A stretch of 64,000 bases of DNA from an uncultured Clostridia bacterium. Its GTDB lineage: Bacteria > Bacillota > Clostridia > Christensenellales > Borkfalkiaceae. Both the position numbers and the translations under genes were made by a program. Of the stretch, positions 50,328 to 58,315 are shown piece by piece; the stretch's first letter is position 1, and the number at the start of each line of letters is the position of its first letter. The notes under the pieces are model-generated. The model saw only the letters and a program-made list of their open reading frames with translations, ran no database searches and was not told the DNA's origin. The stretch spans positions 1 to 64,000 of the forward strand of contig CAKQSI010000005.1 of NCBI GenBank assembly GCA_934272745.1, read 5' to 3'.

Positions 50328-52382
50328 ATGAAAGAGGTCTATCAACCGTTGTTCACTCCCTGGAAGATCGGCAATGTGGAAATCAAAAACCGCATCGTCA
50401 TGACTTCCATGGGCGGCACTTCCATCTTCGGGTGGATGGAACCCAATCATTTCGACGAAGAAGCGGCAAAGTTCTTACTGGAACGCGCAAAAAACAACGT
50501 CGGTCTGATTTTGCCCGGCATTGCGCCCATTCGCGACATTCTGTTCGGAAAATGGCTGTATCAGGGCAAGGGAAAATTCAAAAAACTCAAAGAATTTATG
50601 GACGAATTCCATAAAACGGGCGCGAAAATGTTCGTCCAGCTGACGGCAGGCTTCGGCAGATCGCTCGCCATCAACGACCTGATGGTAAAAGCGATCAAAA
50701 ACAAAGCGCTCGGTACGCTTTTAAAACCCGTATTAAACGTCAGTTACCTCACGGCAAGCGCCAGCGCCACGCCCAACCGCTGGGACGATAGCTGCATTTC
50801 CCGTCCTCTCACGATCAAAGAAATCCGCCAGATGATCGACGCCTTTGCCAAAACCTCGCTGCTTTTGAAAGAAGCGGGGGTAGACGGCGTAGAAATTCAC
50901 GCCGTACACGAAGGATACCTGCTCGATCAGTTTACGATGAAATATACCAACCTCCGCACGGACGAATACGGCGGCTCGTTTGAAAACCGTTACCGTTTCC
51001 CCTGCGAGATCGTCAAAGCGATCAAGGAAACCTGCGGCAAGGACTTCCCGGTTTCGCTCCGGTACTCGGTTCTTTCCAAAACCAAAGGCTTCGGCAAGGG
51101 GGCGATCCCCGGCGAAACGTATACCGAAGTGGGCAGAGATATGGAAGAAAGCGAGCGCGCAGCAAAATATCTGCAGGACGCGGGCTACGATATGCTGAAC
51201 TGCGACAACGGCACTTACGACGCCTGGTACTGGGCGCATCCCGCGCCGTATATGCCCGAAAACTGCAACCTTTCGGACGTGGAACACATCAAAAAATTCG
51301 TGACCATTCCCGTAGTCGCCGCGGGCAGAATGGATCCCGCCGTGGGTGCGGAAGCGGTCAGGGAAGGAAAGATCGACGGCGTGGGTATCGCGCGGCAGTT
51401 CCTGACCGACCCCTGCTGGGTGACCAAACTCATGAACGGGGAAGAAGAGGATATCCGTCCCTGTATCTGTTGCCACAACGCCTGCTTCAATATGGCGCAT
51501 TACAACGGCGTAGCGAACGATCAGACTCTTTCGGACAACGCGGGCATGGCGCGCTGCGCTTTGAATCCCGAAACCATGCAGTCCAAAAAGTATAAGATCG
51601 TCCGCACGAAATCGCCCAAAAACGTGGCGGTTATCGGCGGCGGCATCGGCGGTATGGAAGCGGCGCGCGTCCTGACCCTCCGCGGACATAACGTGACCGT
51701 TTACGAAAAGACCAACAGCCTGGGCGGCGTATTCGTCGCGGCGGCGGCGCCTTCGTTCAAGGAAAAGGATCGCGATCTTTTGAAATGGTACGAAAAGCAG
51801 ATGAAAGATCTCGGCGTCGAGATCCGCTTCAATACCGAAGTCAAGAACACGGACGCGCTCGGCGCGGACGCGGTCATCGTCGCAACCGGCTCCACGCCCC
51901 GCAGACTTCCCGTCAAGGGCGCGGAAAAGGGCGTCGAAGCCGTGGAATACCTGACCGGCAAAAAAGAGGTCGGGGACAAAGTTATCGTCGTCGGCGGCGG
52001 GCTTTCCGGCTGCGAAATCGCGCTCGACCTCTTTAATAAAGGCAAAACGCCGGTCATCGTGGAAATGAAAAACGACCTCGTCGCGCAAAAGGGCGTCTGC
52101 CTTGCAAACTCTTCGTTCCTTCGCGACTTCTTCAGTTACCACAACGTGGAAGTGCATTTAAATACCAAGTTGAAAGAGATTACCGACGGCGGTATTCTGG
52201 CGGAAGAAGCGGACGGAAAGACCATCGCCATCGAAGGCGATTCGGTCATTATTTCCGCAGGATATCTGCCCGCACCCGCGCTTCCCAAAAATTCCAACGT
52301 CTATTACGTCGGGGACTGCGATAAAGTGGGCAATCTCCGCACGGTCGTCTGGCGCGCGTGGGACGTCGCCATGAAAATTTAA
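50328..52382 (+). CDS. NADH:flavin oxidoreductase / 2-enoate reductase-type (OYE + Fe-S + FAD)
   Basis: 684 residues, the layout of enoate reductase and 2,4-dienoyl-CoA reductase: an FMN-binding TIM barrel (about 1-375) with HAVHEGYLLDQF, a 4Fe-4S cysteine group (about 380-410: CICCHNAC and a later Cys), and a C-terminal FAD/NAD(P)H unit (about 425-684) with VIGGGIGGMEAARV and VVGGGLSGCE. It reduces an activated C=C bond with NAD(P)H in the cytoplasm. The substrate is open; co-transcription with aconitase X suggests that the dehydration product of that enzyme, or a derivative, is reduced. ATG 50328 follows AGGGGAAAG. Confidence 0.9.
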   Translation: MKEVYQPLFTPWKIGNVEIKNRIVMTSMGGTSIFGWMEPNHFDEEAAKFLLERAKNNVGLILPGIAPIRDILFGKWLYQGKGKFKKLKEFMDEFHKTGAKMFVQLTAGFGRSLAINDLMVKAIKNKALGTLLKPVLNVSYLTASASATPNRWDDSCISRPLTIKEIRQMIDAFAKTSLLLKEAGVDGVEIHAVHEGYLLDQFTMKYTNLRTDEYGGSFENRYRFPCEIVKAIKETCGKDFPVSLRYSVLSKTKGFGKGAIPGETYTEVGRDMEESERAAKYLQDAGYDMLNCDNGTYDAWYWAHPAPYMPENCNLSDVEHIKKFVTIPVVAAGRMDPAVGAEAVREGKIDGVGIARQFLTDPCWVTKLMNGEEEDIRPCICCHNACFNMAHYNGVANDQTLSDNAGMARCALNPETMQSKKYKIVRTKSPKNVAVIGGGIGGMEAARVLTLRGHNVTVYEKTNSLGGVFVAAAAPSFKEKDRDLLKWYEKQMKDLGVEIRFNTEVKNTDALGADAVIVATGSTPRRLPVKGAEKGVEAVEYLTGKKEVGDKVIVVGGGLSGCEIALDLFNKGKTPVIVEMKNDLVAQKGVCLANSSFLRDFFSYHNVEVHLNTKLKEITDGGILAEEADGKTIAIEGDSVIISAGYLPAPALPKNSNVYYVGDCDKVGNLRTVVWRAWDVAMKI

Positions 52383-52394
52383 GGAGGAAAGGAT

Positions 52395-53666
52395 ATGGAA
52401 CTGACCAAAGAACAACAGGAGATCCTGTCCGGCAGTCAGGGCGAAGTCATGGCAAAGATCATGAAAACGCTGGTCATGTACGGCGAAACTTTCGGCGCGA
52501 CAAAAATGGTACCCGTCACTTCCAAATACGGGCATATCGTCACCAGTTTCGGCGTGATCGTGATCGAGGGCGTTTTCAAAATGATGGACGAACTGGTAGC
52601 CGCCGGCGTCGTCAGCAAACAGAAGTTTTCCGCCGATCCCAGACCGTGCGATAAAAACGTACCCAAAAATCTGTTACAGGACATCGTTTTCAAAGTTATG
52701 TACGGTCCGCAGAGCCGGTACGAAGCGCAGCTGGAAAAAATCGGATTACTCAGAAAAGACGCGTTTACCTGCGCATGCTATATGGACGAAGTGGGCAATA
52801 AGCCTAAGAAAGGGGAGATCCTTTCCTGGGCGGAAAGCAGCGCCGTCAACTACGCGAACTCGGTGCTCGGCGCTCGCTGCAACCGCAATTCGGGCATCAT
52901 CGAAATGTTCGGCTCCATCGTGGGCTACGTGCCGTATTTCGGGCTTCTGACCGACGAAGGCAGAAAAGCCGACTGGATCGTCGAAATCAGAACGACTAAA
53001 AAGCCGGAAGCGCAACTTTTAGGTTCCGCCATCGGTATGAAAGTGCTGGAAGACGTGCCGTATATTAAAGGTCTTGACAAATATCTCGGCACCGAACTCA
53101 ATAAAGAAGCCTGCGCGTATTTAAAAGATTTCGGCGCGGCGACGGCATCCAACGGTTCCGTCGGGCTGTATCACGTCGAAAATCTGACGCCGGAAGCGGT
53201 AGAATCGGGCGAAAAACTCGTAAAACCGGGCGCAAAAACTTACGCTATCGACGACGCCGAGCTGGAACGCGTCAAGGCAAGTTATCCCGTCATGTGGAAG
53301 AATAAAGACGCCAAGCCCAAGCTTTGCTTTATGGGCTGCCCGCATATGACCTTAGCGCAGCTTACGGACTGGACGGAAAAGATTTCGGAAACGCTGAAGC
53401 AAAAAGGCAGAAAGAAAGTCGCCATCAAGACGGTGTTTACTTCCGCCCCCGGCGTGATCGAAGAATTCAAAAAGACGCCGCATTACGAAACGCTGCAAAA
53501 AACGGGCGTCGTGCTTTCCTATATCTGCCCGCTGATGTACATGAATAACCCCATGTGTGCCAAAATGCCCGTCATTACCAACTCCAACAAGCTCCGCACC
53601 TATACTTCGGCGCGCTATTATACCGACGCGGAGATTCTCGATAAAATCACGGGAGGGAAGAGATAA
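52395..53666 (+). CDS. Aconitase X catalytic (large) subunit
   Basis: 423 residues, matching the AcnX large domain (formerly DUF521): an N-terminal LTKEQQEILSG start, an aromatic/Cys region (about 125-180: ACYMDEVGNKP, RCNRNSG) and later CFMGCPHMTLAQL and YICPLMYMNNP, whose cysteines bind an iron-sulfur cluster. Known members dehydrate cis-3-hydroxy-L-proline or, in archaea, mevalonate 5-phosphate. Which reaction applies here is not decidable. It lies 12 bases after the enoate reductase and overlaps the small subunit by one base. Confidence 0.9.
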   Translation: MELTKEQQEILSGSQGEVMAKIMKTLVMYGETFGATKMVPVTSKYGHIVTSFGVIVIEGVFKMMDELVAAGVVSKQKFSADPRPCDKNVPKNLLQDIVFKVMYGPQSRYEAQLEKIGLLRKDAFTCACYMDEVGNKPKKGEILSWAESSAVNYANSVLGARCNRNSGIIEMFGSIVGYVPYFGLLTDEGRKADWIVEIRTTKKPEAQLLGSAIGMKVLEDVPYIKGLDKYLGTELNKEACAYLKDFGAATASNGSVGLYHVENLTPEAVESGEKLVKPGAKTYAIDDAELERVKASYPVMWKNKDAKPKLCFMGCPHMTLAQLTDWTEKISETLKQKGRKKVAIKTVFTSAPGVIEEFKKTPHYETLQKTGVVLSYICPLMYMNNPMCAKMPVITNSNKLRTYTSARYYTDAEILDKITGGKR

Positions 53667-54103
53667 TGGAAAAAGTTTTTCAGGGCAGAGTGGTCGTTCC
53701 CGGCAGCGTAACGCTGAAGGCGCTCGTAACGCGAGAAGGGTTCAATACGCTCGCTTCCTATAAAAATTGCAAGGAAGGCAAAAATATCTGCACCGATCAG
53801 AATAACCGCGACCTGTACGGAAAATCCACCGTAGGCGTTGCGCTGTGCCTGCCGCAGACTATCGGGTCTACCACGGGCGGTATGGTGCTGTTCAATTCCG
53901 CGGTCATCGGCTGCAATCCCGGCGCGTTGCTTTTCTCCAAACCCATCGATTCGCTGGCGGCGGCGGGGGCTATCCTTGCTTCGGTCTGGACGCCCAACAA
54001 TATCCCGACGGTGGACGGACTGGGGGAAGAGTTCCTTTCCTTCGTTAAAGACGGCATGACCGTCGAAATCGGCGAAAACGGAAAAGTTACCGTCCGGGAC
54101 TGA
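53666..54103 (+). CDS. Aconitase X swivel (small) subunit
   Basis: 145 residues, matching the AcnX small subunit (formerly DUF126): a beta-barrel swivel domain with GRVVVPG near the N-terminus and STTGGMVL (about 70-77) in the substrate-binding loop. It completes the enzyme of the preceding gene (overlap TAATG). Two inverted hairpin terminators follow. Confidence 0.9.
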   Translation: MEKVFQGRVVVPGSVTLKALVTREGFNTLASYKNCKEGKNICTDQNNRDLYGKSTVGVALCLPQTIGSTTGGMVLFNSAVIGCNPGALLFSKPIDSLAAAGAILASVWTPNNIPTVDGLGEEFLSFVKDGMTVEIGENGKVTVRD

Positions 54104-54130
54104 GTTTTTTTATTGAAACTTTTTATTTTA

Positions 54131-54227
54131 CGGGGCGCCTTTGGCGCCCCGCAGGTTTTGTTCGGAATTCCGCGCGCAGCGCGAAAGGGATTCGCTTTAC
54201 GGGGCGCCAAAGGCGCCCCGTATTTTT
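54131..54227. terminator. Two mirrored hairpins after the AcnX operon
   Basis: CGGGGCGCC pairs with GGCGCCCCG at 54131-54151 and again at 54200-54220. The second is followed by TATTTTTA. The two copies share the same 9-base arms and could also pair with each other. Confidence 0.75.
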
Positions 54228-54451
54228 ATAAATTACGAACGACGTGATTTTTTGCCGTATATTTTATTTATGCGCAAGCGGGGGCGGAAGAAACTTCCGC
54301 CCCCGCTGCTATAGAAGCACTTTGCGCCTTGCAAAAGATATAAAAAGACGTCTTTTCCCTAAAAACAGTCCCTTATCCCACAAGGTTTGTAATTCAGAGA
54401 AAAAATTCTCTCCGCACGCAAAAAAAGAGGACGAATAGTTGAAAATTTTCC
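54228..54451 (+). other. Non-coding gap between AcnX and DUF1538 operons
   Basis: No gene seen. A 14-bp GC-rich hairpin (54277-54290 with 54294-54307) without a T run, then AT-rich sequence up to the next promoter. Confidence 0.5.
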
Positions 54452-54480
54452 TTGCATGGCGCAGGAAAATCTGGTATACT
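54452..54480 (+). promoter_or_regulatory. Promoter of the DUF1538/PII operon
   Basis: TTGCAT (54452-54457), 17 bases, TATACT (54475-54480). About 130 bases of leader follow. Confidence 0.7.
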
Positions 54481-54619
54481 GTATACTGAGGAAGTTTAAT
54501 CGCATATGCTTATGCGATCCGATATAAAAGCCGACAATTTTCGGTAAAAGCGAAAAAAGAAATCATAGCGACGAGGAATGGAATCCTTGAAACGCTTTCC
54601 ATATAAAGGAGGACGGAAC

Positions 54620-56236
54620 TTGAACAATTTACGAAAAAAACTCAAAGAATCGCTGATCTCCGTTCTTCCCATCACGGTAATCGTGCTGATTCTGAACTTT
54701 GCGGTTTCGCCTATGCCGAAAAACAATTTGGGCGCGTTCCTTTTGGGGGCGTTGTTTCTCGTTCTCGGCATGGGGCTGTATTCCATCGGTACCGAAGTCG
54801 CGATCGAACCCATCGGCAATCACATCGGTTCCAAAATCACGAAAACCAAAAAACTTTCGGTCATTCTGCCGGTCTGCCTTTTAATCGGTATCATCGTCAC
54901 CATTGCGGAACCCGACCTTACCGTGCTTGCCGAACAGGTTTCCACCATCCCCAGCCGCGTGCTGATTTACACGATCGCGTTCGGGGTAGGGGCGTTTTTA
55001 GTGCTTGCGGTTCTCCGAATCGCGCTCAAAGTGCCGCTGCGGTACATATTGATTGTTTTATACGGAATTCTCTTTTTCCTTGCGGCGTTCGTTGATAAGG
55101 AATTCATTCCTCTCGCGTTCGACTCTGGCGGGGTCACGACCGGTCCCATCACCGTGCCGTTTATCATGGCGCTCGGCATCGGTATTTCCGCAGTGCTCGG
55201 CGGCAACAACTCGCAGGACAGCAGCTTCGGCATCATCGGTATCTGTTCGGTAGGTCCGATCATTGCCGTACTGCTTTTGGGTCTTTTCTATCACCCGGAA
55301 GGGTCTGCGGAGATCGCCGCCATGAGCGATTACGCTTCCTTTTCCGCGGTGCTCGGCGCATTCGGCAAGGGAATGCTCGGCTCCTTGAAAGAAGTATCTC
55401 TCGCGCTGTTTCCCATTCTCGCGTTTTTCCTGTTATTCCAGATCTTCTTTTTAAAACTTCCGAAAAAAGAACTCTGCCGTATTCTCTTCGGCGTGCTTTA
55501 CACGCTCGTCGGATTGACGATCTTTCTGACGGGAGCATACGTCGGCTTTATGTCTGCCGGTTCCTACATCGGCGGCGCGATTGCGGTAAAGAACGCTTAT
55601 TTACTGATCCCGGTCGGCATGGTCGTCGGCGCGTTTATCGTCATGGCAGAACCCGCCGTACACGTCCTCAACAATCAGGTAGAAGAGATCACCGGCGGCA
55701 CTATCAAAAAAAGCACGATGATGATCGTGCTTGCATGCGCCATCGCGGTGGCGATCGGGCTTGCCATGCTGCGGGTCGTGACTGGCATTTCCATCTGGTA
55801 CGTCATTCTGCCGGGGTACGGCATCGCGCTTTTACTGTCGTTTTTCGTCCCGAAAATTTTTACGGCGATCGCGTTCGACTCGGGCGGGGTAGCTTCCGGA
55901 CCTATGACAACGACTTTCCTTTTGCCGCTTGCGCTGGGAGCGGCGAACGCCATACCGGGCGCCAACCTCTTAACCGACGCGTTCGGTATCGTCGCCACCG
56001 TCGCCATGACGCCGCTCGTCGCCATTCAGGTGCTGGGGCTGATCTACAAACTGCGCGTCGACGCGGAAAACCGCCGCGTTTCGCACCGTTTCCGCGCGCT
56101 TTTGCAGGAGGAGGGCGACGAAATCATCGATTACGCCGAACTGGAAAAAGCGCCTTCGGCGGAACTTCCCGCTTCCGCTCCTGCGGAAAAAAAGCGCCCG
56201 CTTGCTTCTATCATTAAAAGGAGGAAAGGGGAATGA
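54620..56236 (+). CDS. DUF1538 integral membrane protein (duplicated), putative transporter
   Basis: 538 residues with about 12-14 membrane segments in two homologous halves. Each half carries the conserved AFDSGGV(T/A)(T/S)GP motif (about 170 and 420), an NxxxxD/xGxA-type transport-like motif, and an acidic E in the (I/M)AEP motif (VTIAEPDL, IVMAEPAV). The C-terminal tail (about 490-538) is cytoplasmic. TTG 54620 is chosen as start because AAAGGAGG lies 7 bases before it; ATG 54578 has no proper site. The partner PII-like proteins downstream overlap it, so regulation by nucleotide-sensing PII proteins is likely. Substrate unknown. Confidence 0.82.
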   Translation: MNNLRKKLKESLISVLPITVIVLILNFAVSPMPKNNLGAFLLGALFLVLGMGLYSIGTEVAIEPIGNHIGSKITKTKKLSVILPVCLLIGIIVTIAEPDLTVLAEQVSTIPSRVLIYTIAFGVGAFLVLAVLRIALKVPLRYILIVLYGILFFLAAFVDKEFIPLAFDSGGVTTGPITVPFIMALGIGISAVLGGNNSQDSSFGIIGICSVGPIIAVLLLGLFYHPEGSAEIAAMSDYASFSAVLGAFGKGMLGSLKEVSLALFPILAFFLLFQIFFLKLPKKELCRILFGVLYTLVGLTIFLTGAYVGFMSAGSYIGGAIAVKNAYLLIPVGMVVGAFIVMAEPAVHVLNNQVEEITGGTIKKSTMMIVLACAIAVAIGLAMLRVVTGISIWYVILPGYGIALLLSFFVPKIFTAIAFDSGGVASGPMTTTFLLPLALGAANAIPGANLLTDAFGIVATVAMTPLVAIQVLGLIYKLRVDAENRRVSHRFRALLQEEGDEIIDYAELEKAPSAELPASAPAEKKRPLASIIKRRKGE

Positions 56237-56583
56237 TCGACAGATTAAAACTTTTAATGGTCATTACCGACCGGCAAAAAGCGGATAAAATCGTTTCCAG
56301 CATCAAACAGCGCGGCGCCAATTACGAGCATATTCTGCTCGGCAAAGGCACGGCGCCCACCGACCTCTTATCCGTTTTGGGGCTTGGCACAAGCGAAAAA
56401 GCCATCGTCACCGCAACGGTAAAAGAGGACGGGGTAGAACCCGTTTACGAAGTATTGCGCACCAATTTCCATTTTGACAAGCCCGGGCAGGGAATCGCGT
56501 TTACCATACCGCTTTCCGCGGTAGGCGGCAGAGTTTCGCAGTGCATTCTTTCGGGCAACTGGAACGTGGAGGAGAAAAAATGA
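56233..56583 (+). CDS. PII-like regulatory protein, copy 1
   Basis: 116 residues with the ferredoxin-like fold pattern of PII/PII-like proteins (LKLLMVITDRQKADKIV at the start; the T-loop region ILLGKGTAPTD; a C-terminal GQGIAFTIPLS). It probably binds a nucleotide and controls the membrane protein upstream, with which it overlaps by 4 bases (ATGA). The canonical GlnB uridylylation segment is absent. Confidence 0.8.
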   Translation: MIDRLKLLMVITDRQKADKIVSSIKQRGANYEHILLGKGTAPTDLLSVLGLGTSEKAIVTATVKEDGVEPVYEVLRTNFHFDKPGQGIAFTIPLSAVGGRVSQCILSGNWNVEEKK

Positions 56584-56930
56584 AAGAACACGAACTGATC
56601 ATCAGTATTTTCAACCGCGGCTATTCGGACACGGTAATGGACGCCGCCAAAAAGGCGGGCGCCCGCGGCGGCACGGTATTAAACGCGCGCGGCACCGGCT
56701 CCCACGAAGTGGAAAAATTCTTCGGTATCACCATTCAGCCCGAAAAGGAAATGGTGCTGATTCTGGTCGATAAAGAGCTTCGGAACGCCGTCATGCAGGC
56801 GATCGTCAAAGCCGCGGGGCTGAACTCGGCAGGGCAGGGAATTTCGTTCTCGCTGCCCGTCAGCGACGTTTTGGGCTTATCGCAGGTAAAAGCGATCGAG
56901 GAAGAAGAGGCGCTTTCCGACCCCGAATAA
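56580..56930 (+). CDS. PII-like regulatory protein, copy 2
   Basis: 116 residues, distantly similar to the preceding PII-like protein: LIISIFNRGYSDTVMDAAKKAGARGGTV is a diagnostic start, with a GQGISFSLPVS end. It starts within the stop of copy 1 (ATGA overlap). Two different PII-like subunits could form a mixed trimer that gates the DUF1538 protein. Confidence 0.83.
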   Translation: MKEHELIISIFNRGYSDTVMDAAKKAGARGGTVLNARGTGSHEVEKFFGITIQPEKEMVLILVDKELRNAVMQAIVKAAGLNSAGQGISFSLPVSDVLGLSQVKAIEEEEALSDPE

Positions 56931-57246
56931 GACCTTTCGGCGGGTCTCGGGAGTATAGACCATACGGGTGGTATCGAGAGGCTAAGACCTTTTTGTCGAT
57001 TTTAAATGTTAAGCGGCTATATACGAGGCGAATCCCTATATACAAGGGAAGATATCGTTTATCGTACATTGCAAAAGCACGATATAAAGGCGGGCGCCCG
57101 CGGAAAACTTCCGCGGGCGCCCGCCTTATTTCTTGCCTTATTCTTGCCGTTTTTCGTTTTGTCGCCTGTTTCCGGAAGCACCTTTTCTTCGACCGGCAAA
57201 ATAACCGGTTTTTCAAAAAACGGCGCCTTTCCCGCTTTACCAACAC
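56931..57246 (+). other. Non-coding gap before pst genes
   Basis: No gene seen. It contains repeated words TATATAC-like around 57018-57048 and the terminator at 57087-57130. Confidence 0.5.
57087..57130 (+). terminator. Terminator of the DUF1538/PII operon
   Basis: A 19-bp perfect stem (57087-57105 with 57109-57127) around AAC, followed by a short ATTTCTT tail. Confidence 0.88.
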
Positions 57247-57301
57247 TTTACAAAACCATTACCAAAACCTGCTAACAACCTTTAAAAAAAAGCGGTATAC
57301 T
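57247..57301 (+). promoter_or_regulatory. Putative Pho box and promoter of pstS
   Basis: Three spaced TTACA-like words (TTTACA 57247, ATTACCA 57258, CTAACA 57272) resemble tandem PhoP/PhoB sites of Gram-positive bacteria. TATACT (57296-57301) is a good -10, and the third word occupies the -35 place 17 bases upstream, as expected of an activator-dependent promoter. Confidence 0.6.
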
Positions 57302-57332
57302 GCAGTCGACAAAGAAAAAGGAGATCAAAACA

Positions 57333-58136
57333 ATGAAAAAAATACTGATTGCCATCGTATCCGCGCTGCTTTGCGTAGGACTGACCGCGACCTTTGCTGG
57401 TTGCGGAAAAACCAACACCGTTACGGTTACGGGATCCTCTTCGGTTTCCCCGGTCATGAAAGAACTTGCCGCCGCTTATGAAAAATCGCATTCGGGCGTC
57501 CGCATCGTGGTCACCACCAGCGATTCTTCCGCGGGTATCACCGACACGCAGGAAGGCAAAAACGACTTCGGTATGGCTTCCAGAGCCTTGAAATCGGGCG
57601 AAACGGGCGTCAAATCCGTTAAAATCTGCGATGACGGCGTGGTTCTGGTCGTCAACAAAAACGAAACGCTGACAAACGTCACTTCGGACGAAGTTTACAA
57701 ACTTTACAAAGACGGCACGGCGATCGGTTCGATCACCAAAGCCATTTCGAGAGAGGACGGCTCCGGCACCCGCGACGCGTTCGACGGACTTATTAAGGGT
57801 GCGGACGGCAAAAAGCTTTCTTCCGTCACCGCATTCTCTTCCGCGGTAAGTATTCAGAATTCTACCGGTAACGTAAAAACCGAAGTCGCTTCTACCATGG
57901 CAACCGTAGGTTACATCTCGATGGGCGCGCTGGACGACACCGTAAAGGCGCTGACCTTTAACGGGGTAGAAGGGAGCGCGGCAAACGTCAAAAACGGCAC
58001 CTACACGCTCGCCAGACCGTTCAACGTCATCGTAAAAGAAGGAGCCGATCTTTCCAAAGAAGCGCAGGCCTTCCTCGACTTCATCTTAAGCGAAGAAGGG
58101 CAGACCATCGTATCGAAAAACTACATCCGCCTGTAA
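57333..58136 (+). CDS. pstS: PstS, phosphate-binding lipoprotein
   Basis: 267 residues with a lipoprotein signal (TFAGC, Cys near 24) followed by the phosphate-binding start VTVTGSSSVSPVMKELAAAY, the SDSSAGI loop, and EDGSGTRDAF (about 141-150), typical of PstS. It delivers phosphate to the Pst ABC importer at the membrane. Start ATG 57333 follows AAAGGAG. It is first in the pst cluster behind a Pho-box-like promoter, so is expected to be induced by phosphate starvation. Confidence 0.96.
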   Translation: MKKILIAIVSALLCVGLTATFAGCGKTNTVTVTGSSSVSPVMKELAAAYEKSHSGVRIVVTTSDSSAGITDTQEGKNDFGMASRALKSGETGVKSVKICDDGVVLVVNKNETLTNVTSDEVYKLYKDGTAIGSITKAISREDGSGTRDAFDGLIKGADGKKLSSVTAFSSAVSIQNSTGNVKTEVASTMATVGYISMGALDDTVKALTFNGVEGSAANVKNGTYTLARPFNVIVKEGADLSKEAQAFLDFILSEEGQTIVSKNYIRL

Positions 58137-58315
58137 GCGCCGCAAGGGTGCGGAACCCTTACAGCCTCTCTTTCCGGGGATTCCCCAAAGGCTTCCCCGA
58201 AAGGAAGAACGGATGAAACGCGCCTTCCCCGGGGCGAATTAAAAGAACCGCCCCGGGGAAAGCGATAAAGCCGCAGAGGGAATGTTCCCCTGCGGGGACA
58301 TCGGGAAAAATAATA
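58137..58315 (+). other. Hairpin-rich gap between pstS and pstCA
   Basis: Two stable stems: TTCCCCGGGGCG with CGCCCCGGGGAA (58225-58236/58259-58270) and CCGCA..GGGAA with TTCCC.TGCGG (58271-58295). No T runs. Likely RNA stabilising or processing elements that let pstS be made in excess over the permease. Confidence 0.65.

Noticed and set aside
50733..52157. Long open frame on the minus strand (474 codons)
   Set aside because: Antisense shadow of the enoate reductase gene, with low-complexity His/Phe/Val-rich sequence and no ribosome site.
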